Of a stretch of 5,739 nucleotides of DNA, positions 1 through 5,550 are shown in pieces. The notes beneath the pieces are model-generated. The model ran no database searches and was not told the DNA's origin. It saw nothing but the letters and a program-made list of their open reading frames with translations. Each line of letters opens with the position of its first letter. Position 1 is the first letter of the stretch. A program made the position numbers and the translations under genes. This stretch comes from Planctomycetaceae bacterium (GTDB taxonomy: Bacteria; Planctomycetota; Planctomycetia; Planctomycetales; Planctomycetaceae). The DNA lies in contig JALTOP010000253.1 in the NCBI GenBank assembly GCA_027000105.1, forward strand, positions 10,531 to 16,269, given 5' to 3'.

Positions 1-2
1 GT

Positions 3-320
3 ACAGCGCCACGCTGCGTTACCGATGAGTGGATCGCTGCACCTGAAAAGACCGCTCCTCCCAAAGCGGCTCCCAAGAAAGCGGCAGCTCCAAAACAGAA
101 GAAAAAGGTGGCCCCAAAACCAAAGGCAAAAAAGCCGGTTCAGCTTCCCAAGCTGAAGAACGTTCAACCGAAGAAGATCAAAAGCCCGAAGAAACCGGTT
201 CCGGCTCCGAAGGCAGCTCCCAAAGGTAAATCGAAGAAGGATAAATATGTTCCGGATGATGACGCGACAAGCTTCATCATGCCGAACGTTGATATCCAGG
301 AATTACTTGGGGCCAAGTAA
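3..320 (+). CDS. 3' end of a gene for a protein with a Lys/Pro/Ala-rich basic tail (partial, 5' end outside window)
   Basis: The frame is open from the left edge to a TAA at 318-320 and gives 105 residues. An internal GTG at 108 is not the start, because the same composition continues upstream of it. Residues 1-15 of the fragment look like the end of a folded part. Residues 16-81 are extremely basic, about 25 Lys and 14 Pro with the rest mostly Ala, Val and Gln and no aromatic residue, so they are probably disordered. An SPKK motif lies at 61-64; this motif is known from histone H1 tails, where it binds the minor groove of AT-rich DNA. The tail ends in Asp-Asp-Asp and then a less charged segment, FIMPNVDIQELLGAK, which could be a docking peptide. 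Nucleic-acid binding is an inference from composition. The N-terminal domain that would define the protein is missing. A hairpin terminator follows. Confidence 0.75.
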   Translation, partial: TAPRCVTDEWIAAPEKTAPPKAAPKKAAAPKQKKKVAPKPKAKKPVQLPKLKNVQPKKIKSPKKPVPAPKAAPKGKSKKDKYVPDDDATSFIMPNVDIQELLGAK

Positions 321-322
321 TT
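301..322. repeat. Perfect inverted repeat over the stop codon of the Lys-rich protein gene
   Basis: The arms AATTACTTGG (301-310) and CCAAGTAATT (313-322) are exact reverse complements separated by GG. As RNA this gives a stem of about 9 bp with a 4-nt loop. The TAA stop at 318-320 is within the right arm. No T-run follows, so this hairpin alone is not a classical terminator. It sits 14 nt before the stronger hairpin at 337. Confidence 0.8.
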
Positions 323-336
323 GATTGATCAAACCC

Positions 337-380
337 GATCCCTTTCGGAGAAATCCGGAAGGGATTTCTGGTTAATCTTC
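337..380 (+). terminator. Intrinsic (Rho-independent) terminator after the Lys-rich protein gene
   Basis: Positions 338-349 pair with 354-365: ATCCCTT, T, CGGA on the left with TCCG, G, AAGGGAT on the right. This is a 12-bp stem with a single T-G wobble around a GAAA tetraloop. A further G-T wobble at 337/366 can extend it. The following bases (TTTCTGGTTAATCTTCC) are T-rich but interrupted, so the tail is weaker than the textbook form. Placement 17 nt after the stop codon and before the next gene fits termination of the upstream transcript. On the opposite strand the bases after the stem are less T-rich. Confidence 0.72.
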
Positions 381-442
381 CCTCACAGCGAAACAACTCT
401 CCGGCTCATGCAAACATCTTTCGGTAGTAAAGAATCAGATTC

Positions 443-2059
443 GTGGAAACAACAAGCGCTATTGAGAAAACGATCAAAGTGCTGGAAAAGAATCATTCCA
501 GCATTTCGCAGGCTGTGCTTGTTCATGCGCTGAATGTTTCTGATGAAGAAATCAGCACGCGAGCTGCTCTGAGCCTGCTCTACTCCGGCTCCGGATTGGG
601 CAAAACCGAAATCATCCGCAATATCCATCGACTGGCTTCCGAGGTCACAGAGGAAATTTCGGTTAATGCGGATCTGATCCGTTTTTCTCTCCACGAATGT
701 CTGGGGCATGGGACACCCGAGTTGGCAATCAATGCACTGCACACGATCAAGGCGGCCAGGCTCTACGATGAAACACCGGCCATGCTGCAGTACATGCGCC
801 GTACGAAAGGGGAACTCGTCCAACACGCGGGGCTTCTTTTCGAGAAAATGGTCGACGAACTCTACGACCGGAAACAGCAAAGTGACGCCGCTGAAAACGA
901 ATGGCTTCGAACCTCTATTGAAACCGTCCTGGCAGCGATCACCGAAGAAGTCAATCACCTCGATCGTCTGAAACACCCCCGTTTACTTTTGCAATCGATC
1001 TTCATTCTGTCAAATCCGGGGCAGAGCGTTCCCCGCATGCTGATTCGTAATGCCGATGCACAGACTCTTTCGGTCATCTGGAACATCTTCAGCAAGGAGC
1101 GACATCCTGGAATTTTGCAATACCTCACTGATTGTCTCAAACAGAAATATGTCCATGCCAGAATATTGATGATTCTTTCCGAACGGCGGGATATCGAATT
1201 CCGAATGCATCTGATCAACTCGGTTCCCGTTCGTCCTTCCGTCAATCAGGAACGCAACTACAGGCGCCTGGATTCACTCCCCTGGCTGACAGAAGATGTT
1301 TATCTGTGGGACATGATCCCGGAACAGGCACAGGGAAATCTGGTCAGACTCATTGGGTTGATCGGGATTCCGGAACGCGAAAAAATTGAACTTTACGAAC
1401 AGGCTCTTCAACTCGGCTCTGTGGAGGCGAGAAAAGTTGCAGCAGAATTCAGAAATTCGATTGATCACAATCGTTACGAGCAATACATTTCGGAAGCCTT
1501 GCAATCTCCCGATCCGGAAATTGAAGCGTGGGCCGTTTCTGAATTGAAGCACACAAAACTGCCCGACAAATCACGGTTGCTGATCGAACGGCTGGATAGT
1601 CCTCATGAAGTCGTCCAGCAGCAGGCTCGTGAATCACTGGAAATGTTCGATTTGCAGCACGCGATCGAATACTGCGAAACAGCTCCGTTATCTGCGGGGA
1701 AGAAAATTGCAGAGTTGCTGTTAAAAATAAACCCTGATGCCATTCGGGAATTGAACCGTGAACTGGCCAACCCGATCCGAACCAGACGGTTACGGGCCGC
1801 AAGAGCGGTGCGAATCATGGGACTTCAGAATCAGGTTCAGGAAGCTCTGATCGAATTGCTTTACGATACCGATCCCATTATCAGGCGGACTGTCGTCGAG
1901 ATTCTCGCCGAGTCTCCCTCACCGCAGGTTGTTTCTTCCATATCCATGCTGGTTGATGATTCCAATCCCCGTGTTCGCAATACGGTCGAAAAGGTATTAC
2001 TGAATCTTCGACACAGCGAATCAGAAAACCTTTCTGATATGAAACCGGAAACATTATAA
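443..2059 (+). CDS. HEAT-repeat (armadillo-type helical repeat) protein, function unknown
   Basis: This encodes 538 residues, almost entirely alpha-helical, with no signal peptide or membrane segment, so it is probably cytoplasmic. The C-terminal half has clear HEAT-like units: SPDPEIEAWAVSELKH near 355-370, SPHEVVQQQARESLEMF near 386-402, NPIRTRRLRAARAVRIMG near 443-460, DTDPIIRRTVVEILAES near 475-491, and DSNPRVRNTVEKVLLNL near 506-522. The recurring D/N-P-x-x-R pattern is typical of PBS-lyase-type HEAT units. The N-terminal half is more diverged and helical. Such folds usually act as protein-binding scaffolds; no enzyme motif is visible. GTG at 443 is chosen because it is the first start after an in-frame stop at 428-430. 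There is no clear Shine-Dalgarno site, and an ATG at 408 in another frame makes the true N-terminus doubtful. The next gene follows after 72 nt, suggesting an operon. Confidence 0.85.
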   Translation: METTSAIEKTIKVLEKNHSSISQAVLVHALNVSDEEISTRAALSLLYSGSGLGKTEIIRNIHRLASEVTEEISVNADLIRFSLHECLGHGTPELAINALHTIKAARLYDETPAMLQYMRRTKGELVQHAGLLFEKMVDELYDRKQQSDAAENEWLRTSIETVLAAITEEVNHLDRLKHPRLLLQSIFILSNPGQSVPRMLIRNADAQTLSVIWNIFSKERHPGILQYLTDCLKQKYVHARILMILSERRDIEFRMHLINSVPVRPSVNQERNYRRLDSLPWLTEDVYLWDMIPEQAQGNLVRLIGLIGIPEREKIELYEQALQLGSVEARKVAAEFRNSIDHNRYEQYISEALQSPDPEIEAWAVSELKHTKLPDKSRLLIERLDSPHEVVQQQARESLEMFDLQHAIEYCETAPLSAGKKIAELLLKINPDAIRELNRELANPIRTRRLRAARAVRIMGLQNQVQEALIELLYDTDPIIRRTVVEILAESPSPQVVSSISMLVDDSNPRVRNTVEKVLLNLRHSESENLSDMKPETL

Positions 2060-2117
2060 CGAACCACGCATCAGTAAAAGTTCACGGGCTGTTTGAAGTT
2101 TCCCGATAAGATATGTT

Positions 2118-2122
2118 GAGGA
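2118..2122 (+). promoter_or_regulatory. Ribosome binding site for the 145-residue membrane protein
   Basis: GAGGA lies 9 nt before the ATG at 2132. It is the only well-placed Shine-Dalgarno-like site in the window and supports this start. Confidence 0.6.
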
Positions 2123-2131
2123 TATTGTAAA

Positions 2132-2569
2132 ATGTTATTGCTCTGTGCTGTTTTGGCCAACCTGTCGGAAATTGCAAGAATCAGCAGAAGTTACGGAAGC
2201 GAAAAATACTACATGATTTTCTTTTCCGTACTGAGCGCTTTTGTTCTTTTATGGATTGTCATGTACCTGCTGGAGTTGAAAAAAACGCCGGCTGCGAGCA
2301 AATCGCCCAAAGTTGTCGTCCCACTTTTTACACAACTGTGTCAGGCACATGAACTCTCGGCGGAACAGTCCAGACTCCTGACGACGATGACGGAACGAGC
2401 AGGATTGCAACCTCCTGAAACGATCTTCATCGACCCGTCACTTTGGATTCATTGCATCGAAGAATACAAACAGAACCGCAAACCATTACTGGAAGTGATG
2501 CAAATACTGTTTGGCACGGCCAGAGTGCAACGATGGTTTCCGGATTACGAACGCGAACCGGACTGCTAA
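2132..2569 (+). CDS. Small membrane-anchored protein with a C-terminal soluble helical domain, function unknown
   Basis: This encodes 145 residues. A transmembrane helix spans about 27-47 (YMIFFSVLSAFVLLWIVMYL core), followed by Lys-Lys at 50-51 and a Lys-containing linker. A short hydrophobic stretch at 1-11 is too short to be a sure second helix. From about 64 onward there is a soluble domain of mixed helices: a segment with LCQAHELSAEQSRLLTTM, then ETIFIDPSLWIHCIEEYK, ending near RVQRWFPDYEREPDC. The pattern 'Leu-Ser-x-Glu, then a Pro, then F-x-D-P-x-x-W' vaguely recalls the N-terminal domain in front of PilZ in some spirochaete and related proteins, but no PilZ domain is present and the resemblance is from memory only. 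The ATG has a good ribosome binding site. The gene probably shares a transcript with the HEAT-repeat gene 72 nt upstream, so the two products may work together, for example as scaffold and membrane anchor (inference). Confidence 0.8.
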   Translation: MLLLCAVLANLSEIARISRSYGSEKYYMIFFSVLSAFVLLWIVMYLLELKKTPAASKSPKVVVPLFTQLCQAHELSAEQSRLLTTMTERAGLQPPETIFIDPSLWIHCIEEYKQNRKPLLEVMQILFGTARVQRWFPDYEREPDC

Positions 2570-2575
2570 AACTTT

Positions 2576-2639
2576 GCAAACGCGCCGTGATACCCGCTGA
2601 ACCGTGATGCACCGATGAAAAGCGCAAACGCCACGATAC
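2576..2639 (+). repeat. Short imperfect direct repeat in the convergent intergenic gap
   Basis: GCAAACGC occurs at 2576-2583 and again at 2624-2631. In both copies similar bases follow (GCCGTGATAC after the first, CACGATAC after the second). The copies are 48 bp apart in the 194-bp gap between two convergent genes (2570-2763). I see no gene, tRNA or convincing terminator in this gap. The repeat may be chance or the remnant of a duplication. Confidence 0.35.
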
Positions 2640-2763
2640 TCATGCACAAGCAGGGAGAGTACAAAGCAGAGAGCTCCAAAGCCGGGGTCGTGTTGAACCC
2701 TGTGACTCGACTACCGCACCCCAATCATCTGTCACTCGGGGAGGCTGACTGATAACAAAGCGG

Positions 2764-3096
2764 TTATTCACCAATGATATCGCTGGCAGGTGTCTCGACG
2801 GGAGCCGACGGTGTACCGCGATCTCCCGGCGTGATGTCCAGTTGGCTGCCAGCATCCGGTGAAATGTTCTTCAGAAGAACAACCAAAAGAATAAAAACGG
2901 CCAGTATCACCAGAAAGGTGAGTATCCTTGCCAGGAAGCGATCCACCTTCCGACTTTGCGAAGCCCCCGTCCCTCCGAGATAGTTCGGCATTCCGTCAAA
3001 TGATTGCGAACTTGGAGGGGGATACCCGTCCGGCAGGCCGGAATCGGGGGGCAACAGAGAGGGCTGATCAGGTTGTTGATCGTACGTTTTTGCCAT
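2764..3096 (-). CDS. Pro-rich single-pass membrane protein, function unknown
   Basis: This encodes 110 residues starting at ATG 3096-3094. A TTG 14 codons further upstream (3138) would also be in frame, but ATG is preferred. Residues 5-47 are hydrophilic and rich in Pro, Gly, Ser and Gln (for example PSLLPPDSGLPDGYPPPSS). A basic patch follows (R49, K50, R53, R57), then a strongly hydrophobic helix at about 57-76 (ILTFLVILAVFILLVVLL). The tail of about 34 residues is rich in Pro, Thr, Ser and Asp and ends in DIIGE. Basic residues before the helix suggest the N-terminus is inside and the tail outside the membrane. There is no enzyme motif. The membrane helix, sensible start and clean stop favour a real gene over a shadow; the plus-strand frames opposite it have no such features. 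It is divergent from the DUF58 gene and convergent with the upstream membrane protein gene. Confidence 0.68.
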   Translation of the reverse strand: MAKTYDQQPDQPSLLPPDSGLPDGYPPPSSQSFDGMPNYLGGTGASQSRKVDRFLARILTFLVILAVFILLVVLLKNISPDAGSQLDITPGDRGTPSAPVETPASDIIGE

Positions 3097-3165
3097 CTGA
3101 GCACTTATGTTAAAAATTCGCTCGAAAAAAGATTGCAACCAATTTGAAACTTTTCAGCCGCGGGA

Positions 3166-3179
3166 GATTGCCAGCAATC
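3166..3179. repeat. 14-bp perfect dyad, candidate operator
   Basis: GATTGC-CA-GCAATC reads the same on both strands except for its centre. It lies 70 bp upstream of the minus-strand start at 3096. The half-site GATTGC also occurs at 3131-3136, where it is part of a separate imperfect stem (3130-3135 with 3140-3145). A regulator site is possible, but no regulator gene is nearby. Confidence 0.4.
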
Positions 3180-3249
3180 CTTTTATCGCGAAAATGCTTC
3201 CAACGGGCATCTTGCAAACAACACAATCAAGTCAAAGAAAAAAACAGGG

Positions 3250-3278
3250 CTGAAATATCTTCTCTATCCGGCTATCAT
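3250..3278 (+). promoter_or_regulatory. Weak sigma70-like promoter candidate for the DUF58 gene
   Basis: CTGAAA (3250-3255, 4 of 6 matches to TTGACA) lies 17 bp from TATCAT (3273-3278, 5 of 6 matches to TATAAT). Use of this site would give a 5' leader of about 115 nt that contains the hairpin at 3305-3318. This is a consensus match only and could easily be chance. Confidence 0.25.
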
Positions 3279-3304
3279 GCAGTTCACTTATAAAAGAATA
3301 CCGA

Positions 3305-3318
3305 GGCACGGTTGTGCC
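3305..3318 (+). repeat. Small perfect hairpin in the DUF58 leader
   Basis: GGCAC (3305-3309) and GTGCC (3314-3318) pair around GGTT. It is a 5-bp GC-rich stem 82 nt before the start codon. No T-run follows directly; the T7 run at 3354 is about 35 nt away. Confidence 0.45.
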
Positions 3319-3399
3319 ATCCACCAAGCAGCCACACGCCGCCCATTCTACTATTTTTTTGAGGCGATCACCAGCAAAATACTACTGAACTGATGAATT

Positions 3400-4860
3400 A
3401 TGAGAAATTCCCGTCAATCAGCCGAGATGCCCATTTTCGTCCCCTGGGCTGCGATGCTTGCAGGATTGGGGTTACTGTTGGCTGAATTGATGACCGGTTA
3501 TCTGCACCGGTTTTTCCCCCCGATTGTTGTTTGGGGGGCGTCTTTATTGCTGCTATTGATTTCCGTATGGGGAATGAAGACCCTGCTGGAACGACGAAGC
3601 TTCACGCAAACACGTCAATCGAGGTTCTCAAACGGTGTCGCTCTTTCCACCAGTTCGAAACAGCAAGCCCACAATTTATTCCGGTTGCCGATCGAGGGGC
3701 AAATTTATATCGCCATGCTTGCCATTATGCTTCTGGGTGCCCTGTTCGGAAAAACAAACACTTTAATGCTGATTTTCGCGTTCATGGCTGGCCCCTTCAT
3801 CGTTAATGGTGGAGTGACATTCGCCATGACTCGCAAGCTGTTTCTTTCCCGGAAACTCCCCAAACGTTTAATGGTCGGGGAACCAACGTCGATCGAAATA
3901 ACGCTCACCAACAAAAAGCGGCTCATCCCCTCGGCTCTCATTACTGTCGAAGACCAGATTGTTGGCCCCAGAGAGCAGTTAAGTGGAAAAATCGTTTTTG
4001 CTCAAATTCCAGCCCGCGCTTCCCGCAAAGGTCAGTATCAAATCCGTTTCATGCAACGGGGGCGTTATACGTTGGGGCCAGTTCGAGTGACTTCCCGGTT
4101 TCCTCTCGGAATTGTCGAGCGCGGACAGTTGATAAACCTGCAGGATGAAATTCTGATCCATCCACGAATCGGTGTGCTGGCACGTCAGTGGGACAGAAGT
4201 TCCCGGGAAGGAAATGAAGCAAGCCGATATTCGAAGGGAAAGGCCGGTCCGCACCATGACGAGTTTCATCGTATCCGGGAGTACAGACCTGGCGATGAAC
4301 TCCGTTCGATCCACTGGAAAACATCGGCCCGCCGAAATGAACTGATGGTTCGAGAGTACAGACAAATTCGCGATCAGCGGCTTCTGTTGATACTCGATCT
4401 TTGGCAGGATCACCAACCCTCCGAGAACCATTCTGCTGACGTAGCCGGTGAAAGTTCGAATAAACAGATATCGTTGATTGAAAATGCTGTCTCGCTGGCG
4501 GCGACAATCGGATGGAAACATACCCAGGAATGCGGAGTTCAACAGCTTGATTCAATCTGTCTTGGAAATGAGAAACTGGAGTGGTTCGGCAGCAGGCGTG
4601 GGGAGCAACTTCACTCCTGGTTGGATCAACTTGCGATAGTAGAAGCGGGAAGCGAATTTTCCATCGCAGATGTTCAGGAAGCAATACTGAAACATCAATC
4701 GCCCTCTTCTCGTACGGTGTTGATCACAACACGCCGCGAAAGAGATTTCACTACGGAAAAAAACAGAACCGGCAGTGAATCTCTCCACGCTCACCAGGGG
4801 TTGCTTATCGTGGAAGCCGATCCCGAAAAAACAAAAGAGTTCTTCCAGCAATGCGGTTGA
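3400..4860 (+). CDS. DUF58 domain-containing membrane protein
   Basis: This encodes 486 residues. There are four predicted membrane helices, about 12-32, 40-57, 101-118 and 121-142; many DUF58 proteins have only two. A beta-rich region follows (about 155-245) with the family segment GRYTLGPVRVTSRFPLGI at 221-238. The DUF58 signature comes next: EFHRIREYRPGDELRSIHWK at 288-307, then TSARRNELMVREY at 308-320. The C-terminal part resembles a von Willebrand A-like fold beginning at LLLILDLW (328-335). Family members usually carry a DxSxS metal-binding motif at this strand; here Asp333 is kept but Leu-Trp-Gln-Asp follows, so the metal site looks degenerate. DUF58 proteins are commonly encoded beside MoxR AAA ATPases and transglutaminase-like proteins and are thought to aid assembly or maturation of cell-envelope components. 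No such partner is adjacent here. ATG 3400 has no Shine-Dalgarno site; Met10 is an alternative start. Confidence 0.93.
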   Translation: MRNSRQSAEMPIFVPWAAMLAGLGLLLAELMTGYLHRFFPPIVVWGASLLLLLISVWGMKTLLERRSFTQTRQSRFSNGVALSTSSKQQAHNLFRLPIEGQIYIAMLAIMLLGALFGKTNTLMLIFAFMAGPFIVNGGVTFAMTRKLFLSRKLPKRLMVGEPTSIEITLTNKKRLIPSALITVEDQIVGPREQLSGKIVFAQIPARASRKGQYQIRFMQRGRYTLGPVRVTSRFPLGIVERGQLINLQDEILIHPRIGVLARQWDRSSREGNEASRYSKGKAGPHHDEFHRIREYRPGDELRSIHWKTSARRNELMVREYRQIRDQRLLLILDLWQDHQPSENHSADVAGESSNKQISLIENAVSLAATIGWKHTQECGVQQLDSICLGNEKLEWFGSRRGEQLHSWLDQLAIVEAGSEFSIADVQEAILKHQSPSSRTVLITTRRERDFTTEKNRTGSESLHAHQGLLIVEADPEKTKEFFQQCG

Positions 4861-4880
4861 AGTGGCACCTGGTCAACCGC
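4853..4880. terminator. Shared hairpin over both stop codons of convergent genes, probable bidirectional terminator
   Basis: GCGGTTGA (4853-4860) and TCAACCGC (4873-4880) are exact reverse complements around a 12-nt loop. The left arm holds the TGA stop of the DUF58 gene and the right arm holds the TGA stop of trmB, so both genes end in the same octamer. The flanks lack a good T-run on either strand (TCTTCTGCC on plus), so termination strength is uncertain. Its place between two converging genes supports a bidirectional role. Confidence 0.55.
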
Positions 4881-5550
4881 TCTTCTGCCATAACCCGCGG
4901 TAGATGGGCCAGCCCGCTTTCCTCTTTTTTCTTTCGAAACTGGTTTGGTAATCCATATCGTGTTCGGCTGGTCGCTCTGGCGGGGCGGGCAATTCCTTGA
5001 ACTGACTGATCTCCCGAATGTGGCCGGTCATCAGTTCCCAGTAATCGAAAACATCGGTCCAGCCGTGCAGCAGTCCTCCCGGTTGGAGGGTTCGGTAAAC
5101 CTGCCGGGCGAATTCCGCAGTGAATAACCGCCGCTTGTGATGCTTCGCCTTCCACCAAGGATCGGGAAAATAGACATGAATGGCCGCGACCGATTCCTGC
5201 GGGATGAATTCTGCCAACGCCCGTTTTGCATCTCCCCCCAGAATCCTCGCATTGGGCCGGTTCGCCTTTTTGAGACGCTTTGCCGCCCGCCTTCCCTCTT
5301 TGTAGTCGATTTCCAAACCTAAAAAATTGGTTTCCGGTTGCTGTTCAGAGGCATTAAAAACGAATAACCCCCGGCCACAACCAATATCGAGTTCCACTGG
5401 ATGAGTGTTGCCAAACAACTGTTCCCAGCAGATCGGTGAATCACAATCTCCCAGTGTAAAAAACCAGGGCGAAAGATCTTCCCGCTGTTGACTGAAGGAA
5501 TCTCTGCCTGACATCGGCGCTTGTGGATGCGTCATACCTGAATGAGTCAT
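4873..5550 (-). CDS. trmB: tRNA (guanine-N7-)-methyltransferase TrmB
   Basis: TrmB methylates N7 of G46 in the variable loop of tRNAs, using S-adenosylmethionine, in the cytoplasm. From ATG 5550 the protein has 225 residues, within the usual family range. It shows the Rossmann SAM site LDIGCGRG (54-61), the acidic residue ending strand 2 in GLEID (E80), GGDA with D107, the family hallmark FPDPWW (128-133) followed by HHKRRL (137-142), the Thr-Asp pair (165-166) and TSFERK near 203-208. The second Trp in FPDPWW replaces the more common Pro or Lys. Start choice is uncertain: Met6 (5535) and Met13 (5514) are in frame, none has a clear ribosome site, and the frame stays open up to a TTG at 5736. 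The first two ATGs lie in an imperfect 15-nt tandem repeat encoding MTHSG and MTHPQ. The gene is convergent with the DUF58 gene across 12 nt; trmB is normally a stand-alone housekeeping gene. Confidence 0.95.
   Translation of the reverse strand: MTHSGMTHPQAPMSGRDSFSQQREDLSPWFFTLGDCDSPICWEQLFGNTHPVELDIGCGRGLFVFNASEQQPETNFLGLEIDYKEGRRAAKRLKKANRPNARILGGDAKRALAEFIPQESVAAIHVYFPDPWWKAKHHKRRLFTAEFARQVYRTLQPGGLLHGWTDVFDYWELMTGHIREISQFKELPAPPERPAEHDMDYQTSFERKKRKAGWPIYRGLWQKSG

Larger units (their letters stand above)
3097..3399. other. Divergent intergenic region, 303 bp
   Basis: This AT-rich stretch between two divergently oriented genes should hold promoters for both. It contains a dyad at 3166-3179, a small hairpin at 3130-3145, a hairpin at 3305-3318, a T7 run at 3354-3360 and one weak sigma70-like candidate at 3250-3278 for the DUF58 gene. 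I found no convincing promoter for the minus-strand gene. No ORF or RNA gene is recognised. There is no Shine-Dalgarno site before either start codon. Confidence 0.6.

Noticed and set aside
321..533. TTG-initiated 70-codon plus-strand frame after the Lys-rich gene
   Set aside because: It runs through the terminator hairpin and overlaps the HEAT gene out of frame. Only its ATG at 408 is of interest and is treated as a possible frameshift.
584..607. Walker A-like SGSGLGKT in the HEAT protein (residues 48-55)
   Set aside because: The first Gly of GxxxxGK[ST] is Ser, no Walker B or other P-loop features follow, and the surrounding region is helical repeat. Probably coincidence.
383..976. 197-codon minus-strand open frame opposite the HEAT-repeat gene
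   Set aside because: It overlaps the well-supported HEAT frame, spans the gene start, and its translation shows no domain-like pattern. It is an antisense shadow.
2660..2710. tRNA T-arm-like GGGTTCAAC on the minus strand
   Set aside because: The required 5-bp T-stem does not pair, and no acceptor or anticodon arm can be built around it.
3289..3294. TATAAA as a -10 box before the DUF58 gene
   Set aside because: The bases 16-18 bp upstream do not resemble a -35 element, and AT-rich hexamers are common in this stretch.
3354..3360. T7 run as the tail of an intrinsic terminator
   Set aside because: No stem ends directly before it; the nearest hairpin is about 35 nt upstream, and it lies upstream of a gene on the same strand.
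3979..4684. 187- and 211-codon minus-strand frames inside the DUF58 gene
   Set aside because: They are antisense to a gene with clear family motifs, and their translations show no domain or membrane pattern.
4805..5158. 117-codon minus-strand frame overlapping trmB and the DUF58 gene end
   Set aside because: It overlaps TrmB in a different frame and has no motifs, whereas TrmB has all its signature residues in that interval.
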